Assembly: GCF_030463565.1 (NCBI RefSeq)
Contig: NC_134648.1
Coordinates: 45,289,498-45,353,497, forward strand
DNA length: 64,000 nucleotides
Reading direction: 5' to 3'
From: Pelecanus crispus
Taxonomy: Eukaryota; Chordata; Aves; Pelecaniformes; Pelecanidae
The translations under genes were made by a program, and so were the position numbers. The first letter of the stretch is position 1. Every line of letters starts with the position of its first letter. The notes beneath the pieces were generated by a model. The model had not been told where the DNA came from, ran no database searches, and saw only the letters and a program-made list of their open reading frames with translations. Below are positions 38,301 to 49,744 of this stretch, one piece after another.

Positions 38301-41300
38301 ACTTTGTTAGGGCGATGGAAACCAGGTAACACTCGATGTCATTCTGGTAACATTTTGCAATTCAAACCTGCATATCTCAGGCTCCCATTTACAGCTGCTG
38401 TAGAGATAAGAACCAGGCAGCTCCAAACAATTAGTCTAGTGATAAACAAGGAAAATGTATTTCCCTCCTGCTTTCTAATAATAATGACTGTTACTAATTT
38501 GAAAGCTTTAAAAAAAATGGCCAAATGAGAAGAAGGAAAGCTAAGCAAAGTCCATTTTTGTCAGCCAGGACATGTGGCCTGTATCCCTACCTCCTCAAAC
38601 TTTTTTATTGGAGGCCATTATGGGACAGTCAGATACCCCAAAAAGCAGTGTGGTGGATGCACTAGGAAACATTTCTCCACCTTATTTGAGCTGATATAAT
38701 ATCCGAGCAAACAGTGCGGGGGGTAATTTTTGGCACATAAAGCCAAGGTCCAAATTAGGGCATTTAAAATCCTACCCATGTCCCACAGATACAGAAATGG
38801 AGTGAACGAGGGTGTCCTCGCCAAGTATCCGCGAATTTTTTGTATCAGCCAGAGTCTAACGGACCTAGATTTCTGGCTGGCTACACTAGTCTCTGTTTTT
38901 ATTTTTAGACTGCAGCTTATTTTTGGCATCTCTTAAATTGGTGTATTGCGTCCCCGGGAAGATTGCATTTCTCTGCATGAACTGTGGGCTGTTTATATAT
39001 AATTGGTTGCATTTCTGGGGATCCTTAGGGATGAGATGTACTATATCAACTTAAGCTGCTTTTATTGTTATGCCTTAAGGGTAACTATAGGTCAAGTCAT
39101 TTGAAATCGGCTACCACTTGGAAGACAAGTTTTCTCTGGTGTCATTCCCATTTCTCACATGGAAGTTGTGTTAAAGCATGTTGCTTGCAAACTTTTAAGC
39201 TGATGCTCGCTGCCTGATGCAGCAAAGCTTGCTGCCACATGTGTTTCATGTAGGAGAGGCTTGGGCTGGGGGAAGAGAAGAGAAGCAGAAGCAGGTCTTT
39301 TGAGCTTGTTGTACAACTTTCCCTTCAGCAATATGAGTAACGTTGCTCCCCATCAGTACAGCCCCCTCTGTGGTTGCAGACAGAGTGGAAGCACCTGACA
39401 GGGAAAATATGAACTGGGAGCACGCTAATAATTAAAAAGGGACTTTCCCCCTGCAGGCAGCTGTGACATTTGGTAATGTTACAGTCTCTAGTTCTTCCCA
39501 GCAAGTAGGAATCTTGCAAAGGTGGAAAGAGCGGCACAGTGGGACTGTGCCGAAAACTGACCTGGTGAGAATTTGGGAGGGAGAGCTCTGCCTGGCAGAG
39601 GGTGAGCACAGGCAGCCAGCGGGCCAGTGCCAAGGAGGGAGCTGCTTGCTTTTCTGTTCGGATTACGGATCCAGAAGGTCAAAACTGGATGTGGATACAA
39701 GTTTCCCTGTGGTACTAGATAATATTTTGAGCACGCTAAAGACCTCAACTGAGTTACGCTAGGCCGTCCGAGCAGGAGGCCACGCACTGGCAACGAGCAC
39801 CGTCTGGCTCAGCACGCAGTCGCTCTGAGCCTCCTCATGCTCCTGTGCAAGCCTCATGCCTAAAGCTGGTGGGGGCAGATCATGCTGGATAAACACAAAA
39901 AGCCAGCACGCCGCTCCCCTGCGAGCAGCGGGAGCCCGCCGCAGCAGACGGGCACCCGGCAAGCCGTAATGAGAAGCTGAACGTGTAGGCCCAGGGATTT
40001 CCCTGGGGACGGATGTGGCAAGTACAGGGGCTAATGCACTGAGTGCTGTAGCTGTGTGTCTGAGCTAGCAGGGGAGCTGCCAGGGGAGGAAGCAGGAAAT
40101 ACTAGACAATACTAAGAGCGTAACCCTGAGAGGAAAAAAAAAAAAAAAACAACCCACACAACAGAAGATGAACTTTGGGCTGGGTGCTTCCTGAAGAAGC
40201 CCTGGGACTGCCAGCCGAGGGACTGTCTCAAGGTCGGTTCCTCCTGTGCACACCCTCTTTGGAGGAGGGCAGGCTCTCTGCTCCTTCTGGTGAAAGTCCT
40301 TTGGAACCCTGAAGCCCAGCAGACTGCATGGCTCTGGGAGGGGTAACCCCCATCCGCCACCCACAAGTTGCCTGAGGGTGGCAACGGGTGTCAGCAGCAG
40401 CTGCAGCTGAGGTAGTGCTAAGGGGAGCTCGGCTTTAAGTATCTCAGTGCAAAACGCCCATCAGGGTGCTCCAGGGCTCTGCTCGGGAAGTTCCCAAGGT
40501 TTTAACCTCACTCTTTTCTGGAGTGGTTGTGGGCTGTGCTCGGAGCTGGTCCAGCCCGTCCTTCCACTACCTATACAAATGGCTGTTGATGAGAGCAGGG
40601 CTGCAGCGCCTGGGGCAGCTCAGTTATTCTCTGCAAGAGAGCAAGCTGGGAGCAGAGCTCCAAGGGACAGCAAAAAGCTAGACTGCATTTATAGGGGTGT
40701 TAGGTGAGCTCTGATTTCCAGACAGAGAGGCTAAAGGCAGGCTCAGGGAGGTTAAATGCAGATTCTTATAAACATTCCATGCTCTGCATGCTCCAGGTAT
40801 TGCCTGCACTCCTAGCACACAGGCTCTCCAGACTGGGTTATAATAAAATCCTCGTTTCCTTGCACAGCTCTCGTTCCCTCGTATTCCCGTTTATTTTCAT
40901 GCAGCCAGCTGCTTACTCTGAGGATGACCTCTCCCTGGGGCAGGTGATGGCTGGCAGTGAGTTTGGGGCCACCACCACCTGTGGGAGCCAGGCGACGGGC
41001 AGTGCCGCCCAGGCTGGCGGTCCGGGGGCGGCCGTTCCTGCCAGTCCTGCGGTACCTGAGCTGCACGTAGTAAAGGGGAACTGGAAGCAGCAGTGCATCT
41101 TTCCGAGGGCGCCGGGGCCGGTGATTCATTACTGGAGCCATCCATGTTGGGGAGGAAGAGGGAGCAGATGGAGACGGCACACAGATTTTCCAGCCTGGAT
41201 GGAGTTTAAATTTATCTGTCTCCAAGGCTGCATCCGTTCCTGAGATGATTTCCCATTAAGCGTATGCCTTTTAGGGCTCTGACTTCTTCAGATTTCGTGG

Positions 41301-42398
41301 GCGTTGTTTACTAGCTTATGGCTGTGGTGTTTCCCAGACAGAAATATCTCTCTGGGATAAGCTCCTGTCTTTCTTGGACAGACGGTTTGCGCACAGGCAG
41401 TAAATTCATTTCTTCTGTGCTGATGTCCTGTGGGTGAGCGCTGGTGACGTCTGGAGAGCCGGCACTCGGCACAGCCCTGGCCACACACAGTGCCGGCCTT
41501 CCCTAGATGTCTGGGAACCCATGACAAATGGGGAAAAGGTAATCCTTGAGTTCTTCCCAGACCAAATTTCTGAGCAGGGAAAAATGTACTTGGGAGAATA
41601 ATGCTTGGGAAAACCCTGACCTCTGGCAACACAGACTTAGGGCCAGGGGTTTGGTTTTATGCTGGAGACAGGAAAATTCATGAAGGCTCTGAAACACAAT
41701 TGTGGAAAGCCAGTGAGGGAAGTGAGATGGGAGGGGGTGACTTTCCCCAGAGCATGGCAGAGAAGCCATATCAGTCCCTCTTTGAAACAAATGTTTGACA
41801 GTCACACTATTTAATTCTTCTTTTGCCTGTGTCCACAGACACGAACCCTTTTCTTGGCTGCATCCCCTGCCTCCCAAAGCCCAGCATCCCACTATGGCCG
41901 TCACAGCTACCTCCTGTGTCCTCACCAGCTGGCAGTTCTTTGCCCCTGCAGACCTGGGAGGTAGTAGAAGACATCACAGTCAAAGTATCCTCATCCCCCA
42001 GGAGCCTACGGGAACCCAACTCTTCACAGGACTCACCTGGCTGTGCCATTACCTTGTGTCTCACCCTCTGTTTATACAGCGGCACCCTGTCCATCACGTT
42101 ATATTCATATCATCCCTTCTAAGGAGATTCCTCACTCACCCACACTGTCTGCTGTTCCTGTTGTGGTGGCGTCACTTGGTACGTCTGTCTGTCCCACTGA
42201 CGCTTCTGCGCTCTCAGCTCTGCCCAAAACAGCCTCCTGGCGCTGCTCAACAAAGCCATGGGCCTGTGTAGTACCACACTTCTTTAAGACATCTGGGATG
42301 AATGAATGGCAAAAGGGCATCTGTGAATTGTGTGCATGAGGTGCCCTCTCCCCACCTTCCTAGCAAGCAGTGTCAAGTCACTGTCACCTCAGGGGCAC
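35340..42398. other. Intergenic region upstream of NFKBIA
   Basis: About 7 kb with no supportable gene. It contains a 15-bp tandem repeat at 37266 and an A-run at 40134-40149. Open frames up to 179 codons overlap others on the opposite strand and have no recognisable domain. Confidence 0.7.
37266..37310 (+). repeat. Three-copy 15-bp tandem repeat
   Basis: Unit AGCTTTTGGATATAC is repeated exactly twice, followed by a third copy with two changes. It is too short for a polymorphic minisatellite to be assumed. Confidence 0.9.
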
Positions 42399-43546
42399 TG
42401 TATTGGGTTTGCGTGGCAAGGTTTGGTAGCAAGGGGGACTACAGGAGTGGCTTCTGTGAGGAGCTGCTAGAAGCTTCCCCTATGTTCAATAGAACCAATA
42501 CCAGCTGGCTCCAGGACGGATCCACCACTGGCCAAGGCTGAGCCAATCAACAATAGTGGTAGCGCCTCTGGGATAGCATATTTAAGGAGGTAAAAAAGAA
42601 AAAAAAACACCAGGACACAAACTGCAGCTGGAGTGCGGAGTGAGAATATGTGAGAGGAACAACTCTGCAGACACCAAGGTCAGTGAAGGAGGGGGAGGAG
42701 GTGCTCCAGGTGCTGGAGCAGAGATTCCCCTGCAGCCCGTGGTGCAGACCATGGTGGGGCAGGCTGTGCCCCTGCAGCACATGGAGGTCCATGAGGAGCA
42801 GATATCCACCTGCAGCCCGGGGAGGACCCCACACTTGGGCAGGTGGATGCCCAAAGGAGGCTGTGACCCCATGGGAAGCCTGCACTGGAGCAGGCTCCTG
42901 GCAGGACCTGTGGACCTGTGGGGAGAGGAGCCCAGGCTGGAGCAGGTTTGCTGGCAGGAGTTGTGACCCTGTCGGGGACCCACGCCGGAGCAGCCTGCTC
43001 CTGAAGGACTGCAGCCCATGGGAGGGACCCACGCTGGAGCAGTTTGTGAAGAACCGTAGCCCATGGGAAGGACTCACGTTGGAGAAGTTTGTGGAGGACT
43101 GTCTTCTGTGGGAGGGACCCCACGCTGGAGCAGGGGAAGAGTGTGAGGAGTCCTCCCCTGAGGAGGAAAGAGCAGCAGAGATGATGTGTGATGAACTGAC
43201 CACAACCCCCATTCCCCATCTCCCTATGCTGCTCGGGGGAATGAGGTAGAGAAAAATTGGGAGTGAAATTGAGCCTGGGAAGAAGGGAGGGGTGGGGGGA
43301 AGGTGTTTTAAAATTTGGTTTTATTTCTCATTACCCTGCTCAGTTTTGATTGGCAGTAAATTAAACTGATTTTTCCCCAAGTCGAGTCTGTTTTGCCCAT
43401 GATGGTAATTGCTGAGTGATCTCCCTGTCCTTATCTCGACCCACGAGCTTTTTCGTTATATTTTCTCTCTCCTGTCCAGTTGAGAAAGGGAGTGATAGAG
43501 CAGCTTTGGTGGGCACTTGGCATCCAGCCAGGGTCAAACCACCGCC
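42399..43546 (+). mobile_element. Solo LTR of an avian endogenous retrovirus, long type (about 1.15 kb)
   Basis: The element starts TGTATTGGGTTTGCG and ends near GGGTCAAACCACC. This is a long LTR family I recognise as common in neoavian genomes, though I cannot give its database name with certainty. Promoter-like features are CCAAT at 42543-42547 and TATTTAA at 42579-42585. An ATTAAA lies at 43360-43365. The centre (about 42700-43140) is built of diverged units containing GGAGCAG, CCCATGGGA and GGGACCCACGC, which keeps several frames open, including one of 199 codons that I do not regard as a gene. The flanks GGCAC and GTCAC may be a decayed 5-bp duplication, so the right end is uncertain by a few bases. 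No retroviral internal genes adjoin it. Confidence 0.82.
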
Positions 43547-46500
43547 GTCACCCAGGCTGCATCATCATGAACAAGCCTGAGCCATCCTGTGTGGGGCTGA
43601 GAAGCAGCTCCCTGCTCTCTGGACTGGGGGTGCAGTCCCCCCTGTTGCCCTTTGGGTTGGGAACTACCTGCAGGTCTCTCCGACTCCTTCCATATGTTTG
43701 GCCTAGCTGATCTCAAATGACAACATATAGTAGAACGAAAACCAAGCCAGATCACCCAGTTTCAGGCACAGCATGACTGTGAGACCTAGTCACACTTGTG
43801 TGTCCCTTAGTACCTTCCCTCAGCCGCCTCATCTAGCAGTCTCAGGTAAACATTGCTTTGATGCTACCAATCCCAGTGAGCACAACAGTGGTCCAGGGAG
43901 ACCTCGTACCTGGAGGAAGCTGTTGATCGCAGAGAAGCAGGTGTGGGTACGCTCTTCCTGCTGGAGCACCAGCCTGCTCATTTGGGCTTTTCCAGACAGC
44001 TACAAGTGGGAAGAATTTAACTTCAGCTCTGGCTTTTACATGGCATGGTGCTGTGCAGACAGAGCCTTCGTACCTGTGTCCCTCCAAATGCAGGCAGGGG
44101 TTAGGGGTGGGGGGTATGCAGCCCCTTTCCCCTTGTGCTTGCCTGCAGGGAGATGCTGAGAGCTCAACCACCGCATGAGCCCTCCCATGTAGGCAGGCCC
44201 TGCTGTGGGGCTGGGGCTCAGCCCTGCTGCCCCGAACCCAGGCTGAGCCCCTCTGTGGAGGAGGGGGCAGGAGGGCAGCATAAGTGGGGTCTTTTCTTGT
44301 GGGGGTGAGGGTGGGGTGTGCTTAAGAGGGTGGAGGAGGAAATACCTCAGCTTACGTGGGCTGTTGCACTGCTGCCCTCACAGGTGGTACCCACTCAAGC
44401 GGAGTTTGGAAAAACCCCACTTCAGCTTAGTTTAGCACAGTTTTATTTAACCCTGATGGGTTGAGCTGCTGTGAGAAATCATCCCACATATGATCAAGCA
44501 TGCATTGGCAGAGGCAGGAACAGTTCCCACACAGCTCCTTTCCTAAGGCCCATCCTGAGGGACCCAAGTGCATTGTTTTACAGGAATGATGGAGCCTCTG
44601 AGAGGTGGACTGGGCAGCTAAAAGCCTGTCCTCAGGAGCTCAGCTGCACACTAGTTTCAGCTGCATCATCAAAGTGAGTCATTCAATAAAAACAATTAGC
44701 TGAAGAAATATCACAAAACAGTAATAATTATCCAAATGTCCTAGCATTGACCATTTAGATGACTAAATCCACACAATCAATTGTGTTAGTGAATGCTAAT
44801 TCAAATCTAATAACCTTCTGGTTTATTTGATTATGTATAAAGAATTCACCTGCAGCATTGTGACAGGATGGGGCTGTGGAGCAGCTGGGTGCTGGAGCAC
44901 CTGCCTGCCCTGTGGCCTCCACACACCTGTTGTCCCTGGGCTGCCAACAGCGCAGGCAGTGTCCACCGGTCAGACTGGGGAGCGGAAGAGTGGTGAGATG
45001 ATGTCTAGGGGCCCTTCGACTGGGCAGGCAGCAGCTTTCATGGGCTTTGGAAGGACTTGGACCGGCACAGAAATGTGGTGTGGCCCCTCAGGAGAGGCTA
45101 CGTTCTCCTTCCTACCTCCTTGCCTGAAGGGTGTCACGGGGGTCTGAATCTTCTAAATGGGGCGACTGGGCAAAATCACACCAGAAATCCATATCATCTG
45201 CTTGAGAATGAGGGCTATGGAGGGAACTCATGCTTAAAAATTACAGTTTCAGCCAAGAGCAAATCACACTCTGTACCCATGTTGGAAATGGACCCTCTGG
45301 CACAGGCTTTTACTCTCTCCTCATGTCCTTGTGGTACCTAGGCTCTGGATACACACAGGTCTTCTATGCCGTGCTTCACGCTATGGATGGACTGTGAGAC
45401 ACAGTCCATTTTGTTATGTATGGGTCTTAATTTGTTGTGCCTGGGTATTGGCATCATGCTTGCCACCACAGTACCTGGATATCTAGAAATGATGGACGTT
45501 ATAGATCCAGTGGGGTTCAGCTTGGTGCTGGAATTGCCCTCAGTTTTTCCTGCAAAGGCGCAGTGAGCTCCTCCATCCCCGCTGCCAACAGACCTGCTCT
45601 TCTTAGCTAGTATCTGTGGGTGCTCTGGAGAGATGAATTCAGGAAAGCTCGGGTTTTATCAGTATTTCAAGAAAGGAATCAGCAAAGATACCAAGAAGGC
45701 AGTCTGCCTTGAAAACTGATGTCTGCCGTGGTATTTTCACATCTCTGTACAAATTGTTATGATTCGCTCTCCTCGTGCTCTGCAAACGCAGGAAGGAGCG
45801 AGCACATCTGGCGTAGGGACCGGTGACGCACTTTCGCAATGTGGGGTGCCAGGGCTGGTGAAATCCCAGTGCCTCTGAGGTCAGCGGCTGTCAGGCTGCG
45901 CTCATGCCTCTCATGCCGGTGCCCCGTCCATTGAACCACGTTGTTTCCCTTGGGTGAAAAACAGCGCAGGCATCAACAAGGCGAACTTCTCCCACTGCCT
46001 GCTATCTGTTCTCGCTATGACATTGCAGGGTTTTCTAAATGATGCTGATACGCAGTGAATCACCACGATGTGCAGCGGCAGGACTGGCTTGGTCCTGCTT
46101 GCACCCGGCATCCGCAGCAGGTCCGGCAAGGGGCAGGAGCTGCCCCAAGGAGCTGGGAATGTTTTGCTATCAGCTGAGGAAGCCTGGCCATGCTGTTGGT
46201 AGCACATGGGGGCAGCCCTGGTGCTGCAAGGACAGGGCTTCTCTGCCCGTCTGCTAGTGTTAACATTCATTTGCTTGCTGAGGCAGGCTGGTTTTATTTT
46301 TTTTTTTTTTTAGGTCATTCTGTGCAACATAATCATATTGGAGTAGAATTCTTCTACCTAATCGAATGAAACTTCATGTAGTTAGTTTGTCATTAGCATT
46401 TACTAACGAATGTGATTGTGAGGATTTAGTTTCTCACATGGTTAATAGGAAGGCATTTAGATAATTACAGCTGTCTGGTGTCTTTCCATTGCTAATCGCT

Positions 46501-46680
46501 TTTACTGCCTGGTTCATTTCCAGACCAGCAAGTGAAACTCTGGCACACAGTTGTGCAGGGAAACTGCTCCTGTGGTTACGCATTGCTGTACCCCTGACAC
46601 GATGCTTTGTAGGTGTGAAGTCAGTTCCCAGCTCCATCCTAAGTTTCATGTGAACTTCAGAAAATCACAGCCTTGCTGTA
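43547..46680. other. Intergenic region, no gene recognised
   Basis: About 3.1 kb of mostly single-copy sequence. A T-run lies at 46297-46311. Short overlapping open frames on both strands are unsupported. Confidence 0.65.
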
Positions 46681-46689
46681 ATCCATCTT

Positions 46690-47115
46690 TCCCACTTGGC
46701 TACACCACACCAGGCCACATAGTCCAGCACCCTATCTCTGGCCCTGGCCAACTGAAAACATCTAGGGAAGAAAAAATATAAGCAGATAAATATGTAATGG
46801 TCCTGCTCGTGGACTGTGCATCCAGCTTTCAGAGCTTTAGGAGCTTCCCGTGCACCTGTGGTTAGCAACCACTTGTGGATTTAGCTGCAGTGAATTTATC
46901 TAATCCTTTGGTGGGCTTCTCCACATCTTTGGTCTCCACAATATACTGCGACAACGAAGATTTAATTATACAGGCGCTGAGAAGAAAACTCCACCAGAAC
47001 TTCCTGGTGTTTGTTTTAAGACTCCTAGGTGGTATTTTAATTGAAAAAAAGGGAATACTTCTGTTACGTGAAACAGGGAATGAGATTTGTTCTTCACCTT
47101 TTTAGGCCACCTAGT
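46690..47115 (-). mobile_element. Ancient, degenerate CR1/L3-like LINE 3' fragment
   Basis: Read on the + strand, the segment resembles the antisense of an old amniote CR1-type LINE 3' end. It has a TAGTCCAGCACCCTATCTCT-like piece, then GAATTTATCTAATCC, TTGGTCTCCACAATAT and TGTTTGTTTTAAG in the right order. Identity is low and the judgement rests on memory of the family. It runs to within about 35 bp of the assembly gap. Confidence 0.45.
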
Positions 47116-47148
47116 GATGTGACTGAACTGGCACCCTCTCTTGTCTCC

Positions 47149-47348
47149 NNNNNNNNNNNNNNNNNNNNNNNNNNNNNNNNNNNNNNNNNNNNNNNNNNNN
47201 NNNNNNNNNNNNNNNNNNNNNNNNNNNNNNNNNNNNNNNNNNNNNNNNNNNNNNNNNNNNNNNNNNNNNNNNNNNNNNNNNNNNNNNNNNNNNNNNNNNN
47301 NNNNNNNNNNNNNNNNNNNNNNNNNNNNNNNNNNNNNNNNNNNNNNNN
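47149..47348. other. Assembly gap of 200 N
   Basis: Exactly 200 undetermined bases, probably a placeholder. The right edge enters directly into a CTTTC repeat, so sequencing or assembly most likely failed in the pyrimidine tract. Open frames drawn across it are meaningless. Confidence 0.99.
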
Positions 47349-47660
47349 CTTTCCTTTCCTTTCCTTTCCTTTCCTTTCCTTTCCTTTCCTTTCCTTTCCT
47401 TTCCTTTCCTTTCCTTTCCTTTCCTTTCCTTTCCTCTCCTCTCCTCTCCTCTCCTCTCCTCTCCTCTCCTCTCCTCTCCTCTCCTCTCCTCTCCTCTCCT
47501 CTCCTCTCCTCTCCTCTCCTCTCCTCTCCTCTCCTCTCCTCTCCTCTCCTCTCCTCTCCTCTCCTCTCCTCTCCTCTCCTCTCCTCTCCTCTCCTCTCCT
47601 TTTCCTCTCTTCTTTTCCTCTTCTTTCCTCTCCTTTTCCTCTTCTTTCCTCTTCTTTTCT
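47349..47660 (+). repeat. Uninterrupted 312-nt homopyrimidine tract, (TTTCC)n then (TCTCC)n
   Basis: All 312 bases are C or T. The first part is a TTTCC pentamer array to about 47434, then TCTCC pentamers to about 47600, then irregular CTTTTCCTCTTC sequence. The array clearly continues into the gap. Such tracts can form triplex (H-) DNA. Confidence 0.97.
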
Positions 47661-47734
47661 ATTTTATTATTTTATTTTATTTTATTTTATTTTATTTTAT
47701 TTTATTTTATTTTATTTTATTTTATTTTATTTAT
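47661..47734 (+). repeat. (TTTTA)n microsatellite
   Basis: About fourteen ATTTT units directly adjoin the homopyrimidine tract. Together with it they form a compound pentanucleotide repeat of at least 386 bp. Confidence 0.96.
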
Positions 47735-47754
47735 CATTACTTCTCCCTCGTCCT

Positions 47755-48110
47755 TTCCCGTTTGCTCCTACGGCACGTTTGGTGCGGGACACCCCCCGCG
47801 CCCCCCCGCCCCTTCGCGCTCCCCTGCAGTGCCGGTGCAGGGGCGGGGAAGGGGGACGGGGAGGCGGAGGGGAGGGCCCCCCGCAGCCTCGGCTCGCCCC
47901 TCCCGGCCCTTCCCGGGCCCGGCGGCCGGCGGCGAGCTGCCGAGGGTGGTGCTGTGTTTCCCTCTAGCGGTGCCCGCGCCCTGCGGAGGAGCGAAGGGTC
48001 CCCGCCAAGGGCTCTGTGGGGAGCGGCTGGGTTTCCTCCCGAGCTCGCAACAACTCCCGAGCTCAGTGACCGATGCGCGGAGCTGGCAGCATGCCTCCGG
48101 GCGGACAGCG
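47755..48110. promoter_or_regulatory. CpG-rich segment, possible promoter of unknown transcript
   Basis: About 350 bp rich in G+C and CG dinucleotides (for example CCGGCGGCCGGCGGCGAGC) in an otherwise AT-rich setting. It may be a small CpG island. I see no clear TATA box, recognisable coding exon or convincing splice donor, and orientation cannot be decided. Confidence 0.45.
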
Positions 48111-49211
48111 CTGGGTGACAGCAAAAAGCTAACCCTGCTCCCTTCATTAGACCCCCCAATATGAAGTACGCTTGAGCTCTCCTTGCGCAGGTGCAGTCAT
48201 CGCTCGTTGTTGTATGCTAGTTCCATAACAGCGCTGTCGGGCACAGCCGAAGTGCACCGGCGCTCGGCACAGCATTCGTGGCACAGCTGAAAAGTCTGTT
48301 GCCGGGAATCCGTATTTTGTTGAGTTAGGATGCTGAAGCACCAAGGGTGTGCCAGGTCAATCTGATGCATCTTTGGGGAAGTCCACGTCAGGCTGTGTGA
48401 CTCTCTTGCTGGTTTGCTGTTACCTGGTATTACAAGCAACAGGCAGAAACTAAGGAGAAATGCTGAAAATAAGCATACTTTAAATCCCTGGGGAACAAAG
48501 CATTAAACATCGGAACTGAGGTAAAAGACCTTGTATAGACAGGAAACTCTTCACAAGTAACAACCAAAGATATTGTCTAGCTACTACATAAACCTTCTAG
48601 TAAGCTCCTTCTCCACAGCCACTTGCAGGGCCTTCAAGCTTTCTAGAGATGTTCTGGGTCGTGGGATTTTGACAGCCTTTGAGAAGTGTCCCGCATCTCA
48701 AGGCAGTTGGAAGTGGGTAGCTAAATCCTCCAGCTCCTCTTATGTAAATGCCGTCAACGAGTGCGTTGCAGAGAGCCTTAATGCCAGTAGGGAGCACACT
48801 GGCTTGAGCCCAAAGGTGGCAGAGCTCTGCCTGCAAGGTGTCCTGCTCAAGGACGGAGTGTCCTATGCCCCACCTTCCTGGGCAATTAGGAGTCACTCTG
48901 GGCAAGGATCATTACATGCCTGCTCCTCACTGCCTATCAACCGTGAATGCTAGAAAGCCCGATGCAGGTGTTTGCAACCTGTCCTGTGTAACATCAACCA
49001 AATCAAAGACTTGGGAGGAGCAAGGTGCAGGACCTGCAGACCCCAGCCGCTAGGTCTGGTTGCATTAAATCGTTGCCCTGGGCCACTGTGTTTCAGAGCG
49101 AACCTCTCTCCCCTTGCTCAGTCTGACTGCACAGTCTCTTCTGAGACCAGCAAGACTGTGGGCAGGGTAGAGGTTGAGGCGATGCCAATGCCACCTGTTG
49201 CTGACCTCTCC
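48111..49211. other. Intergenic, no gene recognised
   Basis: About 1.1 kb of unremarkable sequence between the CpG-rich segment and CR1 copy B. A 203-codon open frame that begins here (48972) owes its C-terminal half to the CR1 element. Confidence 0.65.
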
Positions 49212-49621
49212 TATGAGGCCAGGCTGAGAGAGTTGGGATTATTCAGCCTGGAGAAGAGAAGGCTGCGAGGAGACCTTATTGCGGCCTTCCAGTACTTAAA
49301 GGGGGCCTACAGGAAAGATGGGGAGAATCTTTTTAACAAGGCCTGTTGTGACAGGACAAGGAATAACGGATTTAAACTAAAGAACAATAGATTTAGACTA
49401 GACATTAGAAAGAAGTTTTTTACAATGAGGGTGGTGAAGCACTGGCACAGGTTGCCCAGAGAGGTGGTGGAGGCCCCATCCCTGGCAACATTCAAGGTCA
49501 GGTTGGATGGGGCTGTGAGCAACCTGATTCTGGTTAAAGGTGTCCCTGCTCACTGCAGGGGGGTTGGGCTAGATGACCTCTAAAGGTCCCTTCCAACCCA
49601 AAGCATTCTATGGTTCTATGA
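49212..49621 (+). mobile_element. CR1 LINE, 5'-truncated 3' end (copy B)
   Basis: About 410 bp of CR1. It includes the ORF2 C-terminus in an open frame to a stop at 49583 ([18 protein letters not shown], then [18 protein letters not shown]), and the 3' end TTCCAACCCAAAGC followed by ATTCTATGGTTCTATG. It starts about 30-40 bp further 5' in the element than copy A and is otherwise almost identical to it. It has the same orientation and lies about 19.2 kb away on the other side of NFKBIA. Confidence 0.94.
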
Positions 49622-49726
49622 TCCACATTTGGCCATCTTGGGGCCCTCATGCTGGCAATGTCACTTAGATTCTCCAGTACTGCCCTTGTCCTTGCGTCCT
49701 CCATGTACTTTCCTGCTAACCAGCCA

Positions 49727-49744
49727 TCTCTCTCTCTCTCTCTC
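49727..49744 (+). repeat. (CT)n microsatellite
   Basis: Nine CT dinucleotides, a short simple repeat of no evident function. Confidence 0.9.

Noticed and set aside
6266..38703. A shared 14-mer AGCTGATATAATAT at about 6267 and 38690.
   Set aside because: Several 14-mer matches are expected by chance in a 64-kb window, and the flanks do not align.
42547..43249. Open frames of 199 codons (+) and 221 codons (-) that look like a repetitive protein.
   Set aside because: They lie wholly inside a solo LTR and arise from its internal diverged repeats.
47041..48118. Open frames of 308 and 325 codons on the + strand across the assembly gap.
   Set aside because: Their length comes from N bases and a pentanucleotide pyrimidine repeat, so they are artefacts.
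48972..49583. A 203-codon open frame on the + strand.
   Set aside because: Its second half is the CR1 ORF2 C-terminus; the upstream part is chance read-through from the flank.
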